64,000 nt of DNA from Silurus meridionalis (GCF_014805685.1 NC_060906.1:15970664-16034663); one strand, 5' to 3'; counted from the first letter of the stretch, positions 42,428 to 54,850 are shown. The notes: a model not told the origin generated them from the sequence alone. Translations and numbers: made by a program.

Positions 42428-45400
42428 TTATGCGCTCCGGACAGAAGAAATGGTAGGAACGTCTGTAAAACAAAAACAGAGGAGGACATAATGATTCTCT
42501 CTCCATTCTATGTGCTTTACACTTGAAATAAAAACAATCTCAATGGAAGAATAACCTGTGAGGAGTGGCGCCGTCTGTATCCTGCTGTCCTCCAGCGCGA
42601 GGAAACGCCCGTGTCTAAGCTGCTCTGACTGCGAGGTTGTGTCTGGCCCATACGTGTCACACGTCAACACTTGAACAGGACCTCTGGAGCCCTTCAGATG
42701 GATCTTAATACAATCCTGGTGGAGGTGATACAGATGAAGATAAAAATCAGTGCTGGGATAAACAAAATCCCTTTTTAAATAACAGATGTTATCAATTTGG
42801 CTTACTAAATCAATGCATGTATAGATTTACCCATGTATCCATGTATTTATCTACACTATATGGACACAAGCTTGTGGACCCCTGACAATAAATTCCTACA
42901 TGCTTTTAACCACCACATTCCACATGCAATCCCATTTACGGTTAAAATAACCTCCACTCTTTCTGGGAAGTGGAATGTTTTACTAGATATTGGAATGTGT
43001 TTACAAAAATTTGTGCTCATTCAGCCACAAAGGTCTTAGTAAAGTCACGTGCTGATATAAAGTGAAAAGTCCTGGGGTGCGGTCAGCCTTCTGATTTACG
43101 CCAAACGTTTTTATTACAGTTAAGTTTAGATCAGATCTCTATAGTAAGCCACTTACGATCTTCCACTCTGAGCCTTATATTCATAGAACTGGCTTTGTAC
43201 ACAGAGACAGTCAATAGTTCAAGTGAAGGAAAAACTTAATGCTACCACATCCAGAGACATCCGGTATAATTGTGTGCCTTCAACTCCGTACAAAAAAACA
43301 AAAACAAAAAAACCCTGTTCAAGGTATAACTGTTACTATGTCCAATTGCTTTGGTCCAAATTATGAGGACTGCATACACATAATTCTGTATTTCCACTGA
43401 CCCAGTTCAGAGGATGTAATGAAATGAAATCTGCATAGCGGCTTATATTTATTATTTGATTTTCAAATAAAATAACGTTGTAGACAAATATGTTCACACA
43501 GTGGGCCTCAGGTATTTTGAAGACTAATCTGGTCGCTCTTTGAAATAAAGTTTGGACACCCCTGCCATAAAGCGTACCGCAACCACAATTAGAGTAGCTG
43601 GGTTTCTGCTCATATTGTACAGCCACACTAAAAATACAAATTTTATATATAGCACTAAATACGGGCACATTTGTTATTATTATTATTGTTATATAGTTTC
43701 ATGTCCAGCTTCAAACATTTCTCTTAAATAAAGGATAAAAGGAATGAAGACATTTGTTAAAGTATGCTGTAATAAGTAGAACAGTTAAATATTAAATGTA
43801 AAAAACTTCATATAAAATGCAAAACACAGACCAGTATCACCCAGAGTCTAACAAAGGTAAACGATTTAATTTTTTTTCCATTTATTAAATTTTATTTATT
43901 CAAAATAAGAAAAAAGCGCATTGCATTAATTAGATTTATACTATTTTATTTTTTACAATTATAAAAAATAAATTATATTTATAAAATATATTGAGATATT
44001 ATTTAACCAAGCAGGCATTTTATTTAAAATTGTTTTTTAAAATTTTGATCACAAATGTCAATAATAATAAAGTGTGTTAATAAAAAATGACAAGCAATTT
44101 TATGTTTTGCATTTCTTCCCCCTAACCGTACCGCGACTTAAAAACCGAGGTATGTACCAAACTTTGTGTACAGTTACACCCCAATATATACACACACGTC
44201 ACAGTTCAGAGTCTGGGTATAAAATACAGTGAAAACTCCTGTTAAAGCAGCGTAGCTCTAGCGTGAGAAAACCCAATGTATAAATCTGTGGATAAAATCT
44301 GGAAAACAGGTTTACTCAAACTAGAACATTTCCTTACTCAGCAAATTTTATGAGTGGTCTAATTTTTGGATCACTATATGCTACAGCAAAACAGGCATAG
44401 ACATGTATATAATTCATGTATTTTGTAATTAAAAACCACCTGTCAAAATGCCTGCAAAATGCTGCTCCTGCAATGCAGTTGGAATGCAATCATTAGCTTT
44501 TTTTTTCCACCATTTTTTGAAAGTTATCAGATTTAAACATGCTGTTAATTGTGCCTCAGATGCCCACAAACGTGAAAATGCATTAGTCAAGATTCATCTG
44601 CAATCTTCAGAACTAAATTGTGTATCTGCAACTAATCAAAAAAAGTGTCCATTTTTGTTAAGATGTTACCTCAGTGGGCGTAGGAACCTCCAGCTTGGTC
44701 TCCTCAGGAGCTCTGATGGCTATCACGGTCTGATTCTGAAAGGTGGCGATCCGAGAGATGTCTTCATACGTCACGTAAGCGGAGGTGAAATCTACAGTTA
44801 AGGTCAATATGTGGGAAAGCTGCTATGATACGAATGCAAGGCTGTCCCTTTAAAATAAGTGAAACAGCTCATTTCCAAAGTTATTTAACTTCTGGCTTAT
44901 TGTTGTTCTGACACAAAGCAACTTGACAGTCATACATACAAATATGTAGACTTTGTCCACAGAAGTGCCGTCTTATGCAGATTACTTAGTCTGAAAAGGC
45001 CAAAGAACAATTATCATGGTGTAGGGAGATATGCCCTTCACGATGAACTAAACGAAAAAAATTTAAAGAGGGGAATTAAGTACTTGGATTTTTTTTTGTC
45101 CCAAATATAAGTTATGCTGCAGTCTGAATTTAGAATGTCATTACTTAACACTATAAAAACATCAGACACGGGTAAAGTTTTTGGCTGCCGTTTAGCCAAA
45201 GAGTCTCCTACGCAGTACTTTTTTCCCAGTTGACTAACATTTAAGAGAGAGTGTGTCTTGTAGAGGTTTTCAACAACTACAAACATCAAACTGCTGTTCC
45301 GTTTTGTTTACAACAACGTCACACAAACTGTGGAAACGTGCTGATTTTCTGAACAGAAAACAGCCTCCAGTAATCATTTATTCAGCATCAAGTGTTAAAC

Positions 45401-48400
45401 TAACGTATTCTTTTCATGTAAAGAGCAGACCGAATGTCCTGTTGTTATGGCTACAGTGGTGTGGTATCTGAAGGCTTATCACTGAGGGCCTATTTGACTA
45501 TTCAGAACGATTAAATTCTTAATCAGGTCAGCGAGACAAGATACACCTCACCCTCTGATCCTCAACCACTTCTCAACTGGTCCCATCATCTTCCACACTC
45601 TTTTCTATTCTGGCACTAAGTTGGTAAAAAACTTCCACCTGATATCTAAACAGCCGTCTCTAGAAGTATTTCAACAATGTCTAAAGCACCTTCTTCTTCC
45701 AGAGGTTCTTAAATTAACACTTCAGCATTAAAAAAAAATAGCTTTTTTTAACTATATTTTTTCCCCAACAGAGTTGTAGACTGATGGTATTCTTAGTCTG
45801 ATGAAGCACTTTGTAAATCGCTCTGGATTAGCAGGTCTGCCAAACGCCATAAAGGCAAATAAAATATAAATACAGTCAATTGTTTTGTTAGACTTGGATT
45901 ATTTAGTGGAATAATAAAGACTCCTACTGCACTGAATGCATGTGAGGATATTTAGCATTTTCAGTGAGGTCTGTTAGAGCAAACAGCTGCTCAGCGCAGT
46001 CTTTAATCAGCCAGTCCAGAGACTCCTCCATAGTCTTGAGGTTTAGCAGATCAGTCTTTATCTTATTCTTCCACTGGCCTTTGAAACAGCTGATTGGTGA
46101 TGGACCCCTGTGGCCAAAAAAAAAAAAAAAAAGAGAAAAAAAAAAAAAAAACCCAAACACAGCATTCGTGAACTGATAGATGCTGCAGTGAGTAACAGTA
46201 TTGCTGAATATTAAAACCTACCTACAGTAATGTAAAACTGGATAAATATTATCAGATTCCCCCCATAAACCAAGAAGTGTGTACAAATGTGGAGTAGATG
46301 ATGCCTCAGTCTGTACTTACACCCACTGGACCTTGCTTTTCGACTTCTTTGCAACGAGCTTAATGCCGTTGAGTACGCTGGTGATGTCGTATACCCGCCT
46401 CTTGCGAGTGCCTAGTTTTTCTGTAGCCTCGTTGATGTCGAGAATTCCTTCTGGAGCTAAGTTAAGCAGATCTATGAATCGGTGCGTGAGCCGTCCAAGT
46501 GTTACCTCGGAGCGACGAGTGGGGCCTGAGAAGCAAAATAAAAACTTAAGGCATGTTCGTGTAGATCATAGCACATTTGTCCAACAATTAAATTGTTAGG
46601 AAGAACACGAGTGCATAAATACACAGTTTTAATGTCGGGTGCTCTACAGCAGACACTTGGGTAAATTTTCCAGGTACTTTAAGTAATAGAGTCCTGATTT
46701 TCTTACCCTTTTTTGCAGGAACTGGTTTCTTTCCTGTGGAATTCATAAGATTCTCTTTGCTGTAAAAATGGAAAGTAGATTAGTATGGACTCATTTCCCA
46801 AATTATTGTCCTACACTAAAAAAGTCTTATGAGCCTTTTGCTCACATCATCATATGGTAAACCACAACTGACATGCCATAACTTACAGTCTTGACAGCCA
46901 CTCCTTCTTAGCCTCCTCATCTAGGTGCACTGGATCTTCCTCTGTATAATCAGAGTCATTGTAGTCCTCCTCGTCTTCTTCGTCTTCGTCATCATCCTCC
47001 TCCTCATCATCCTCCTCCTCCTCATCATCATCTGCTGGAATTTCAGTCTACATAGCACAGATGTAAAAATAAAGGCGATTAGATTTATGAAAATGTTCAC
47101 TATTTTTAGTCAAGATTTTATGAAGCTTTTCGCAAATAAACACTGAATTGATTTAGAAATGAAGTTGGCTTGTGAGTCTATGAAGCCATGCCACGATGTC
47201 TCCTAAAAGATTTGTATAAAAGAGTTCACAATCTTCTGCCAATTAAAATCCGTTACCATCAAAGCTGTTATTTGTAATTTTAGAAAGTTATTGTAGTTGT
47301 AAAGCCAACCGACTGGAGTCGCTAACCTTAACCTTGAACTGAACATGAATTCTATTTTCAATCCATATGTAACTGGGTTCACATTCACAGTGTGGGTATC
47401 AAGTGTAGGAATTAAAGCACTCAAAACCACTAGAAATTAAATATTCACATACAGAGCTAAAAATCTCAATGCTCAGAAACAAATGTGCCATAGTCAAAAC
47501 ACAGTAGAGGCTCATGGCCATTGATTTTGATGGCTACAGACAATATTACCAAAATTATTACTCCTTAAATAATCCAGAGATTATCACACTAGAGTTAAGA
47601 TACAGCCTGTAACCTTATAGTTGGTAGTCAACAATATACGGTCATTCACACACCTTCATACGAATGCATTTCTTTTTTTTTCCTACTTTGTTTTATTATA
47701 ATAGACTCCAGTATAGACTATTGTAATGCATTTCTAATAAACAAGCTACAGTTATTCAAGAATGCGGCAGCCAGAGTTCCCACAAGGTTGAGAAAATCTG
47801 ATCATATAACCCCAATCCTATCGTCCCTACACTGGCTACCTGTTAAGTTTTGAATCGACTACAAACTACTACTTCTTACTTACAAAACACTAAGTGGTTC
47901 ATCTTCCAATTATCTTTCCAGTCTTTTAACACGCTACAATCCGTCACACTCCTTGAGATCTCAAAACTCTGGACATCTTGTAGTTCCTAGAATAGCAAAG
48001 TCCACTAAAGGCAGTAGATCATTCTTACATTTAGCTCCCAAACTTTGGAATAGTCTTCCTGACAGTGTTCGGGGCTCAGACACACTCCCCCAGTTTAAGT
48101 GCAGATTAAAAAATTATCTTTTTAGCAAAACCTACACATAACACACATCACATATCATAACCTTGTGCTCCAGAACATCTGATCACATGCACATTATCAA
48201 CTTGTGCTGTTTATATCATGAACGGCAGCTACGCTAATTTCCCTCCACTGCTTCTCTTTCTCTCCCATCCTGAGGCATCCTGAGGTTGCTCCAGCCCCAG
48301 TTACGTCCCACCGCATGAAGATTGTAGACCTTTAAAGAAGTAGATGCCTCCAAACATCCTGAACAATCTAGAGACGTACCAGTGCCAAAAGGAGTTTTGA

Positions 48401-51400
48401 CATTGGACCTCTTTGAGTGTTTAAAGGCTCTGGCATGGAGAAGCTGGTGCTGGATCTGAGACGATCTCAACTGTTGAGCTATTTTATGAGTTGCTCAGTA
48501 GCTCCTAGTTTTATAACCAAAAATGACTGTATAAAGAACATCACTCATAATCTTACACTCCAGTGCTCATGTTAGTTCTCACTCCCCAGTGTTCTGTATT
48601 GTTTAAAGACTATAAATCACAGTCTCGATGTCACCAAAATGAGGATGGGTTCCCCCTTTGAGTCTGGTTCCTCTCAAGGTTTCTTCCTCATAACATCTAA
48701 GGGAGTTTTTCCTGCCACAGTCACCATAGCTACTCATCAGGAATAAACACACATTGTTCACCTTAACTGTTAAATTCTGTAAAGCTGCTTTAAGACAATG
48801 TCTGTTGTGAAAGGCTCTATAGAAATAAACTTGACATGCGTTATTTATATAAATAAAAAAACAAGTACATATATATTCACATAAAAGCATACACATACAT
48901 AAGCATATATTATATTCATATACATTATATTGCCAAAAGTTTGCAGACACCTCGTCATGTGCTTTTTCAGCACCGCATTGCACATTTAGTCCCAATTTGC
49001 TCTTGTAATTTCCTCCACTCCTCTGGGAAGATGTTCATTAGACACAAGTGTGTGTTCATTAGACACAAGGGTGATAAAGTCAGGTACTGTCTAGGGTGCA
49101 GTCAGTGTTAACATTCATCCCAAAGGTGTTCAGTAGGGATAAGATCAGAGCTCTGTAGCAGGCCATTTAAGATCTTCCTCTCCAAACCACACCTCCCTGG
49201 AGCTCACTTTGTGCACTTTGTTACCATGCTGGAACAGGTTTGGGTTTCCAAGTTCAAGTGAATGCAAAATTTTATGATACTGCATCCAAAGACATCCTAC
49301 ATAATTGCGTGCCTCCAGCTTTGTGATAATTTGAAAATGAACCACATATGGCAGGAAAGTGCAGGTGTCTCAATACTTTTTTCCATATAGTGTATTTATC
49401 TATACAACCTTTTTATTTTTTAATTTTTTTAAAAATAAATAATCTTTGACACGATTCAACCAACTTCCTCGATTTCCCCAAAGTTAGTCTCTCTTGTTTT
49501 AATCTTTTACGTCTGATTGTTTTCTTATTGACTGCCAAAAGCACACCAATCAGTTTTTTATTATCTACTCATACTATATCTGGACATACACAGCCAAAAT
49601 ACAGCAATTTGTTGTCTAGAAGTATGTCTTCTCACAATGTTTTCAAAAGACTCCTGTATTTTTTTCCAGTGTTCTTGAATATAAACAATCCCAAAATATA
49701 TGGTAATGGTTTGCTTCATTAGATACACAGTTTGGAGAGTTGTTACTGTATCTGGCCATTGCAAATGGTGTTTTAATATATTGAATAATGTTTTCCAACA
49801 GTATTCTTCCAATTTAATGAACTAGTTGATTTCCATTGAAACATCATACACTGTAATCATTCCTCCTCCCCTCCTGCGGTGTGTCCTGCTCAGATAGTAG
49901 TGTATGTGACCACTTGGGCCCGGAGTATCTTCTGTACTACGTGTGTGTTTTCCCTGCTCTAATACTCACACTTCAACTCCAATACCCACATTTGTGATTT
50001 CACGACCCCAACACACCCACTCCAACTTAAATATACAGCTGTGTGTGTGATTTCCTGCTCTAACTATTCCACTACAACTCAAATATACAGCTGTGTGTGC
50101 GATTTTCTGCTCCAACTCTTCCACTCCAACTCAAATATAAAGATGTGTGTGCGATTTTCTGCTCCAACTATTCCACTCCAACTCAAATATACAGCTGTGT
50201 GTGTGATTTCCTGCTCTAACTATTCCACTACAACTCAATATACAGCTGTGTGATTTTCTGCTCTAACTATTCCACTACAACTCAAATATACAGCTGTGCG
50301 ATTTTCTGCTCTAACTATTCCACTCCAACTCAAATATACAGCTGTGCGTGCGATTTTCTGCTCCAACTATTCCACTCCAACTCAAATATACAGCTGTGTG
50401 TGTGATTTCCTGCTCCAACTATTCCACTCCAACTCCAATATACAGCTGTGTGCGATTTTCTGCTCTAACTATTCCACTCCAACTCAAATATACAGCTGTG
50501 CGTGCGATTTTCTGTTCCAACTATTCCACTCCAACTCAAATTTACAGCTGTGTGTGTGATTTCCTGCTCCAACTATTCCACTCCAACTCAAATATACAGC
50601 TGTGTGTGCGATTTCCTGCTCCAACTATTCCACTCCAACTCAAATATACAGCTGTGTGTGATTTTCTGCTCCAACTATTCCACTCCAACTCAAATATACA
50701 GCTGTGTGATTTTCTGCTCCAACTATTCCACTCCAACTCAAATATACAGCTGTGTGTGTGATTTCCTGCTCCAACTATTCCACTCCAACTCAAATATACA
50801 GCTGTGTGTGCGATTTTCTGCTCCAACTATTCCACTCCAACTCAAATATACAGCTGTGTGTGCGATTTTCTGCTCCAACTATTCCACTCCAACTCAAATA
50901 TACAGCTGTGTGTGCGATTTTCTGCTCCAACTATTCCACTCCAACTCAAATATACAGCTGTGTGTGCGATTTTCTGCTCTAACAATTCCACTCCAACTCA
51001 AATACACAGCTGTGTGTGCGATTTTCTGCTCCAACTCTTTCCATTTCAACAACTCATATACAAGTGTTTGTGAGTTCCAGGCACTAACACATCCTCGTCA
51101 ACTCAAATACACGTTTGTGATTTGCCTGCTCTAAAACACATTTCAACTCAAATACACGTTTGTGATTTGCCTGCTCTAACACACCAAGTAAACACTTGTG
51201 TTTTTCCTGCTTAACAAACCCACATCAACTCAAACACAAAAGTCTTTGTGATTTTCCTTGCTCAGCGTAACAACTTCAATTAAATACATGTGTGATTTCC
51301 CTGCTCTAATACTCACATTTTAACTCCAATACCTATGTTTGTGATTTCACTACAGAACACATCCACTTCAACTCAAATATACAGCTGTGTGTTTGTGTGA

Positions 51401-52158
51401 TTTCGTGCTCTAACTCTTCCATTGCAACTCAAATACTGGTGTTTATGATTTCCTAGCACTAACACACCCAGTAAACACTTTTGTGTTTTCCTGCATAACA
51501 CACCCACATACACTCAAATACACACGTGTTTCAATAAGTGTTTATAATTTCCCTGCTCTTAACAAATCAACGTCAACTCAAATATACACATTTTTGTTAT
51601 TTCCCTGCTCTAATACACCCAATAAGCACGTTTGTGTTCTTCCTGCCCTAACACACCCATTTTAACTCAAATAAAACACGTGTGTATTCTCTGCCCTAAC
51701 ACACCCATTTCAACTTAAGTAAAACACGTGTGTATGTTGTTTCTTGCTCAAACACACTCACTTCAACTCAAATAACGGAACGAGATAAAACGGGAAGTGG
51801 TGAATGAGGATCATGCAGAAGTTCTTCTCACCACTGCAAAGGGGTCTGAATGCTCTTCACTGGGCTCCGCAGGTGAGGTCCAGCCGGGAAAGTCCAGTAT
51901 CGCGCCCTCCAGAGGGGGCATGATGGGAATGGCGTCCGGAGTTATGCCACTCGGAGTGATGTGCTCGGGAAGAAAGTGATCCTCGCAAATCTTAAGCTCG
52001 CTGGAGAAGATCGCCGACTCCCGCAGCGCTGCCAGCCACACACGAACACGGCCCTGATCCGCGGGGAAACTGAAGAAGCGCTTCCGGGGTCTGTTGCGCA
52101 TTTCCCCCGGCTTCAGATCGCTTTGGTTCTGGCATCCCCTCACCACACACTTCACCAT
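42428..52158 (-). CDS. e2f6: e2f6, THAP-domain-containing E2F repressor
   Basis: E2F6 is a DP-partnered repressor without a transactivation domain, recruited to E2F sites with PRC1.6/Polycomb proteins in the nucleus. Exons on the minus strand: 52158-51832, 47047-46887, 46759-46707, 46525-46321, 46107-45952, 44784-44670, 42715-42556 and 42462-42428. They sum to 1212 nt, 403 residues. Exon 1 encodes a THAP C2CH zinc finger (about 1-80: MVKCVVRGC, FFSFPAD, VWLAAL, ICEDHF, AIPIMPP). Exon 2 is a 30-residue D/E run. Exon 4 carries the E2F winged helix with KLGTRKRRVYDITSVLNGI. Exons 5-7 carry the dimerisation and marked-box region (LIKDCAEQLFALTD, AYVTYEDISRI, TVIAIRAPEETKLEVP). Mammalian E2F6 lacks the THAP part; a THAP-bearing E2F6 has been reported in zebrafish, as I recall. 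Intron 5 is of AT-AC type. Confidence 0.93.
42463..42555 (-). other. e2f6 last intron, 93 nt and stop-free in frame
   Basis: It is bounded by a weak donor (G/gttatt) and a good acceptor (ttttacag). Its length is a multiple of three and the frame stays open through it, so retention would add 31 residues before the shared C-terminus. I treat it as an intron because the tail PTISSVRSA follows a clear acceptor. Confidence 0.6.
42854..43300 (-). mobile_element. Tc1-like transposon remnant, antisense
   Basis: It starts with the terminal repeat cactatatggacacaagctt. It continues with antisense body words of the family at 1976 (aataacctccactctttctg, tgtgctcattcagccacaaa, tccagagacatccggtataa). It lies in e2f6 intron 6. 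No open frame. Confidence 0.75.
43301..44669 (-). other. e2f6 intron 6, proximal part
   Basis: AT-rich, no recognised element beyond the Tc1 copy at 42854-43300. Confidence 0.6.
44785..45951 (-). other. e2f6 intron 5, U12-type AT-AC intron
   Basis: On the minus strand the donor is atatcctc and the acceptor ends in AC, with the branch-site word CCTTAAC ending 12 nt before the exon. Splicing at these points gives TENANSAYVTYEDI, the same length as human E2F6 at this site. No GT-AG pairing keeps the frame. It contains an LINE-tail fragment at 45530-45870. Confidence 0.85.
45530..45870 (+). mobile_element. Non-LTR retrotransposon 3' fragment
   Basis: It reads like the end of a teleost LINE (caagatacacctcaccctct and downstream) and closes with the tail words ttgtaaatcgctctggatta, gtctgccaaacgccataaag. 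It is 5'-truncated and frame-broken, within e2f6 intron 5. Confidence 0.6.
47690..48840 (+). mobile_element. Non-LTR retrotransposon 3' end (L2/CR1-like)
   Basis: Translated pieces match the end of a LINE reverse transcriptase: SLHWLPVKF, LLLTYKTLSGSSSNYLS, SLRSQNSGHLVVPRIAKSTK and LAPKLWNSLPDSVRGSDTLP, then FKCRLKNYLFSKTYT. A 3' UTR of about 650 bp and a tail follow (tctgtaaagctgctttaaga, ggctctatagaaataaactt). It is 5'-truncated, with one frameshift or stop in the readable part. Confidence 0.75.
48925..49396 (-). mobile_element. Tc1-like transposon remnant, both ends present, antisense
   Basis: Left end ttatattgccaaaagtttgc and right end caatacttttttccatatag are the terminal repeats of the family at 1976. 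Antisense body words include tcatcccaaaggtgttcagt and gctggaacaggtttgggttt. It is 470 bp, about a third of full length, with the middle deleted. Confidence 0.8.
49960..51780. repeat. 52-bp minisatellite, about 20 core units with degenerate flanks
   Basis: The core array 50030-51050 repeats a 52-bp unit; key words are caaatatacagctgtgtgtg, gattttctgctccaactatt and ccactccaactc. Unit starts recur every 47-53 bp, with short variants lacking one or two GTs (near 50241, 50291 and 50699). The central units are nearly identical; the outer parts (49960-50030 and 51050-51780) hold diverged units with the same vocabulary. Because 52 is not a multiple of three, all three frames open in turn, giving long spurious reading frames. 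It lies in e2f6 intron 1. Confidence 0.97.
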
Positions 52159-52320
52159 GTTGGAAACCTGAACACGGCACTTCTCTCTACATCAGCTAGT
52201 TTGTTTACACACGCCGACTAAGAAACGTGCACTTCCGTACGAACGGAAAAGGCTTGCCACGGTCACGTGACACACAATGACCAATAAGGAGCTGAAAATC
52301 AGAATTGCGGGTTCGTTTAG
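52159..52320 (-). promoter_or_regulatory. e2f6 5' flank and probable promoter
   Basis: Upstream of the ATG are an E-box CACGTG (in ggtcacgtgac, about 52262), a CCAAT box (gaccaataagg, about 52277) and an ETS-like cacttccg (about 52229). There is no TATA box. The transcription start is not determined. Confidence 0.45.
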
Positions 52321-53663
52321 GTGCATGACTCTGGTCTTTAAAAAGAATGCTGCCACCTGGTGGGCTGGAGATTAAAATGACTGAAATTCTTATTCTGAGA
52401 GTAAGCAGTAGTGGAAGATCTGATCATTTTAGTGATTTGGTGGTTTTTTTTTTTTGCCATTTAGTTCATTTCGTTCCTTTGTTCAGACATAATATATGTT
52501 ACTCCTATAAGTATTGTAAAAATAATGTCAAGACAAAAAAAACCCCCAATGTATTGCATTGTGCGTGTTGATGGGAGTCACGTGCTAAAAAAATTGAACG
52601 ACTTGGACTAGAAGAGTCAAAAAATTAACTACTGAATTAGTTTTTTGCTGAGATTTTGTGATGTTTTGCTCTTGTGCTTCCAGAACAAAATGAACAAATC
52701 ACTCTTTGGGACTAACCGTTCTTCTGAGTCACATTAGACGAACAATCACTAATAAGCAGAGAAACACATCATTTAACATAATAGAAAAGCATATGCAAAG
52801 TCTTGCAGAGGTAGATTAGACCGTGGTGGGTCTTCAGACTCCCTGACTTACATTTTATTACATATATGTTCATGAAAATGTAATACCTTTCTCCCAATAG
52901 TCTATTCTCATCATTCCATAGCAAGATGAACTTTTTAAGAAAAGCTGGAGGTAAGGAAAGATTTTGAAAAAGTAAAAAAAAAAACAGGTAAAAAGTTTTT
53001 ATTTTTTTATTTTTGCATTTTCTTTTCTGTAGAATTTGAACAAAAACCCACACAATTTGCCTTATCCCCATGAAAACTGTAATGCTCTGCTGCTGCTACA
53101 TTAAAATTTCCATCCAATCAGATTTCAACCGTCAAATAACGTATATCCACAAATGCACAAAAATGCATAGAAAACTTGGGGTCATTGTATGAGATGCTTC
53201 TGCTAGAGATGATGTATGCAGGTGGCACAGTTGTGACTGCAGTGAAAGGAGACTTGTTGAATTGTTTTAATTTTTTTCGCTTTAGTAATGGCATTCTTGC
53301 TGGATGAGATACCTGTCATGATGCACTACTCTGTTATACTGCTTTTCTGTATAATATTGATGGTGTCTATAGCCAGGGTGTCACAATGATGGTATTAAGT
53401 GGAAGATTGATTCAGGTTTTTAAAGCCTTTTCAGTGGTGTCCTACACCTCAGTGGTGGGGTGTGAAATGCACAACCCAGAACTGAGATTGGGTCCATATT
53501 GGTATTACTATTGTAAAGCAAGATGCACACTTTATATTTCCAGATTTGTGTGTTTGTGCAAAATCTGCAGAGGAAGTCTGAGGTAAATTGGATCAAAGTT
53601 GTTATTCCAATATTCTCACTGAACAGTGTAACTTTAAAGTAGTTAGGCTTCATGAGATACACT

Positions 53664-54260
53664 CACCGCACACTTTATTAGGAACACCGGTATACCAAGA
53701 TGTTCATGCAGATAACTCTAACTAGCCAATCATGTGAGACAATCATGCACATACAGGCCAAGGGCTTTAGTTAATGTTCACACCAAACATCAGAGTTAAA
53801 AAAAAAAAAAAAGGTTGATCTCTTAGGACACTTGTCAAGTCAAGTCAAGTCAAGTCAAGTCAAGTCCCTTCTTGGATATTTGCACACAACAATTTCTTGA
53901 GTTTTGCAGAGGGTCTTCAGGCCAAAATGGCTTGTTGATGAGAGAAATCCATAGAACGTCTATATTAGACTAGACTAACTCAAAATAATCAATTATTACA
54001 CACAGGGTAATATGTTGGCATGCACAACACATACATTGAACCTTCAGGTGGATGCACTACAACAGCAGAAGACCCCATTAGATTCTACTTCTGTCAGCAA
54101 AAAAGAAGTATTAGAGGCTATGGGCTCACAGACTCACTGAAACTGGACAGCCAAAGACTATATAATTATAGATACTGTTGTGTGTTAAATTAACAGGACA
54201 TCAGCAAACCATCTGGTGCCAACAACAATAGCATGGTCAAAGTCAATGAAGTCTATAAAA
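53664..54260 (+). mobile_element. Tc1-like transposon remnant, sense
   Basis: Left end cactcaccgcacactttatt, then catgtgagacaatcatgcac, tggcttgttgatgagagaaa and gcactacaacagcagaagac. This is the family of the 3252 copy, with deletions and a pentanucleotide expansion inside. Confidence 0.75.
53834..53867. repeat. (AAGTC)n pentanucleotide repeat
   Basis: Six to seven copies of gtcaa inside the Tc1 remnant. Confidence 0.9.
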
Positions 54261-54370
54261 AAACAATCCTTTTTTTTAAAATCTAAATTTCATTGTCTAG
54301 TTGCCACATGTTTGGCTAATTAAGTAACTGCATTAAGGTAAAATTGGTTCTAATAAATCTTGATTGATAT

Positions 54371-54850
54371 ACACTGCTTAAAAGAATTAAGGGAACACTT
54401 AACCATCAAAGTATAACTTCAGGTCAGTCTGTCCAGTTAGGAAGCATAAGTACTGAAAGAAATTAGTGATGAAGGAATTAAAGTAACTATAGCTGCATTG
54501 GAACAGCAAAATGTAATGTGTTTGTGGGTAATGGCTACAGACAAGTGCTTTCTACCTTCTCCTTTCTGACTGATTTGTTTCAAGTTTTGTGTTTTGTTAG
54601 GGTCCCAATCAGGTTGCACAGCTCCTCCAGGATGGCACATCCATACATGTTTTTGGAAGGAGGTTTGATGTTTCAAGGACGTGGATGAGATACCAGGAGA
54701 TGGGATGTTGCATGAGGAGAGCTGGACAGGGCTGTTGAAGAGCAGGAGAAGAATCATTGCCAGAGTTTTACAATATGATGTCCAGCAGGCTACTGGTGTG
54801 TATGTTTTAAACTCAACCATAGAGGGGGTCAAAATGAAATACTGCGTCTA
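54371..54850 (+). mobile_element. DNA-transposon remnant (acactgctcaaaaaaattaaggg type)
   Basis: It starts with acactgcttaaaagaattaa and gggaacactt, the terminal sequence of a widespread fish element. Body words follow: ctcctccaggatggcacatc and gataccaggagatgggatgt. No frame is open. Confidence 0.6.

Larger units (their letters stand above)
47048..51831 (-). other. e2f6 intron 1
   Basis: A 4.8 kb intron separating the THAP exon from the E2F part. It holds a LINE 3' end (47690-48840), a Tc1 remnant (48925-49396) and the 52-bp minisatellite with its degenerate flanks (49960-51780). Confidence 0.85.

Noticed and set aside
42463..42670. Reading the last e2f6 exons as one uninterrupted exon.
   Set aside because: The acceptor at 42463 is strong and the extra residues match no E2F6; kept as a retention candidate only.
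50030..51050. Regular repeat-spacer look resembling a CRISPR array.
   Set aside because: Units are contiguous tandem repeats without unique spacers, in an intron of an animal gene.
50348..51134. Long overlapping plus-strand open frames (up to 210 codons) with repeating Cys-Ser-Asn text.
   Set aside because: They are frame-shifted readings of the 52-bp minisatellite; the same text appears in all three frames and also on the minus strand.
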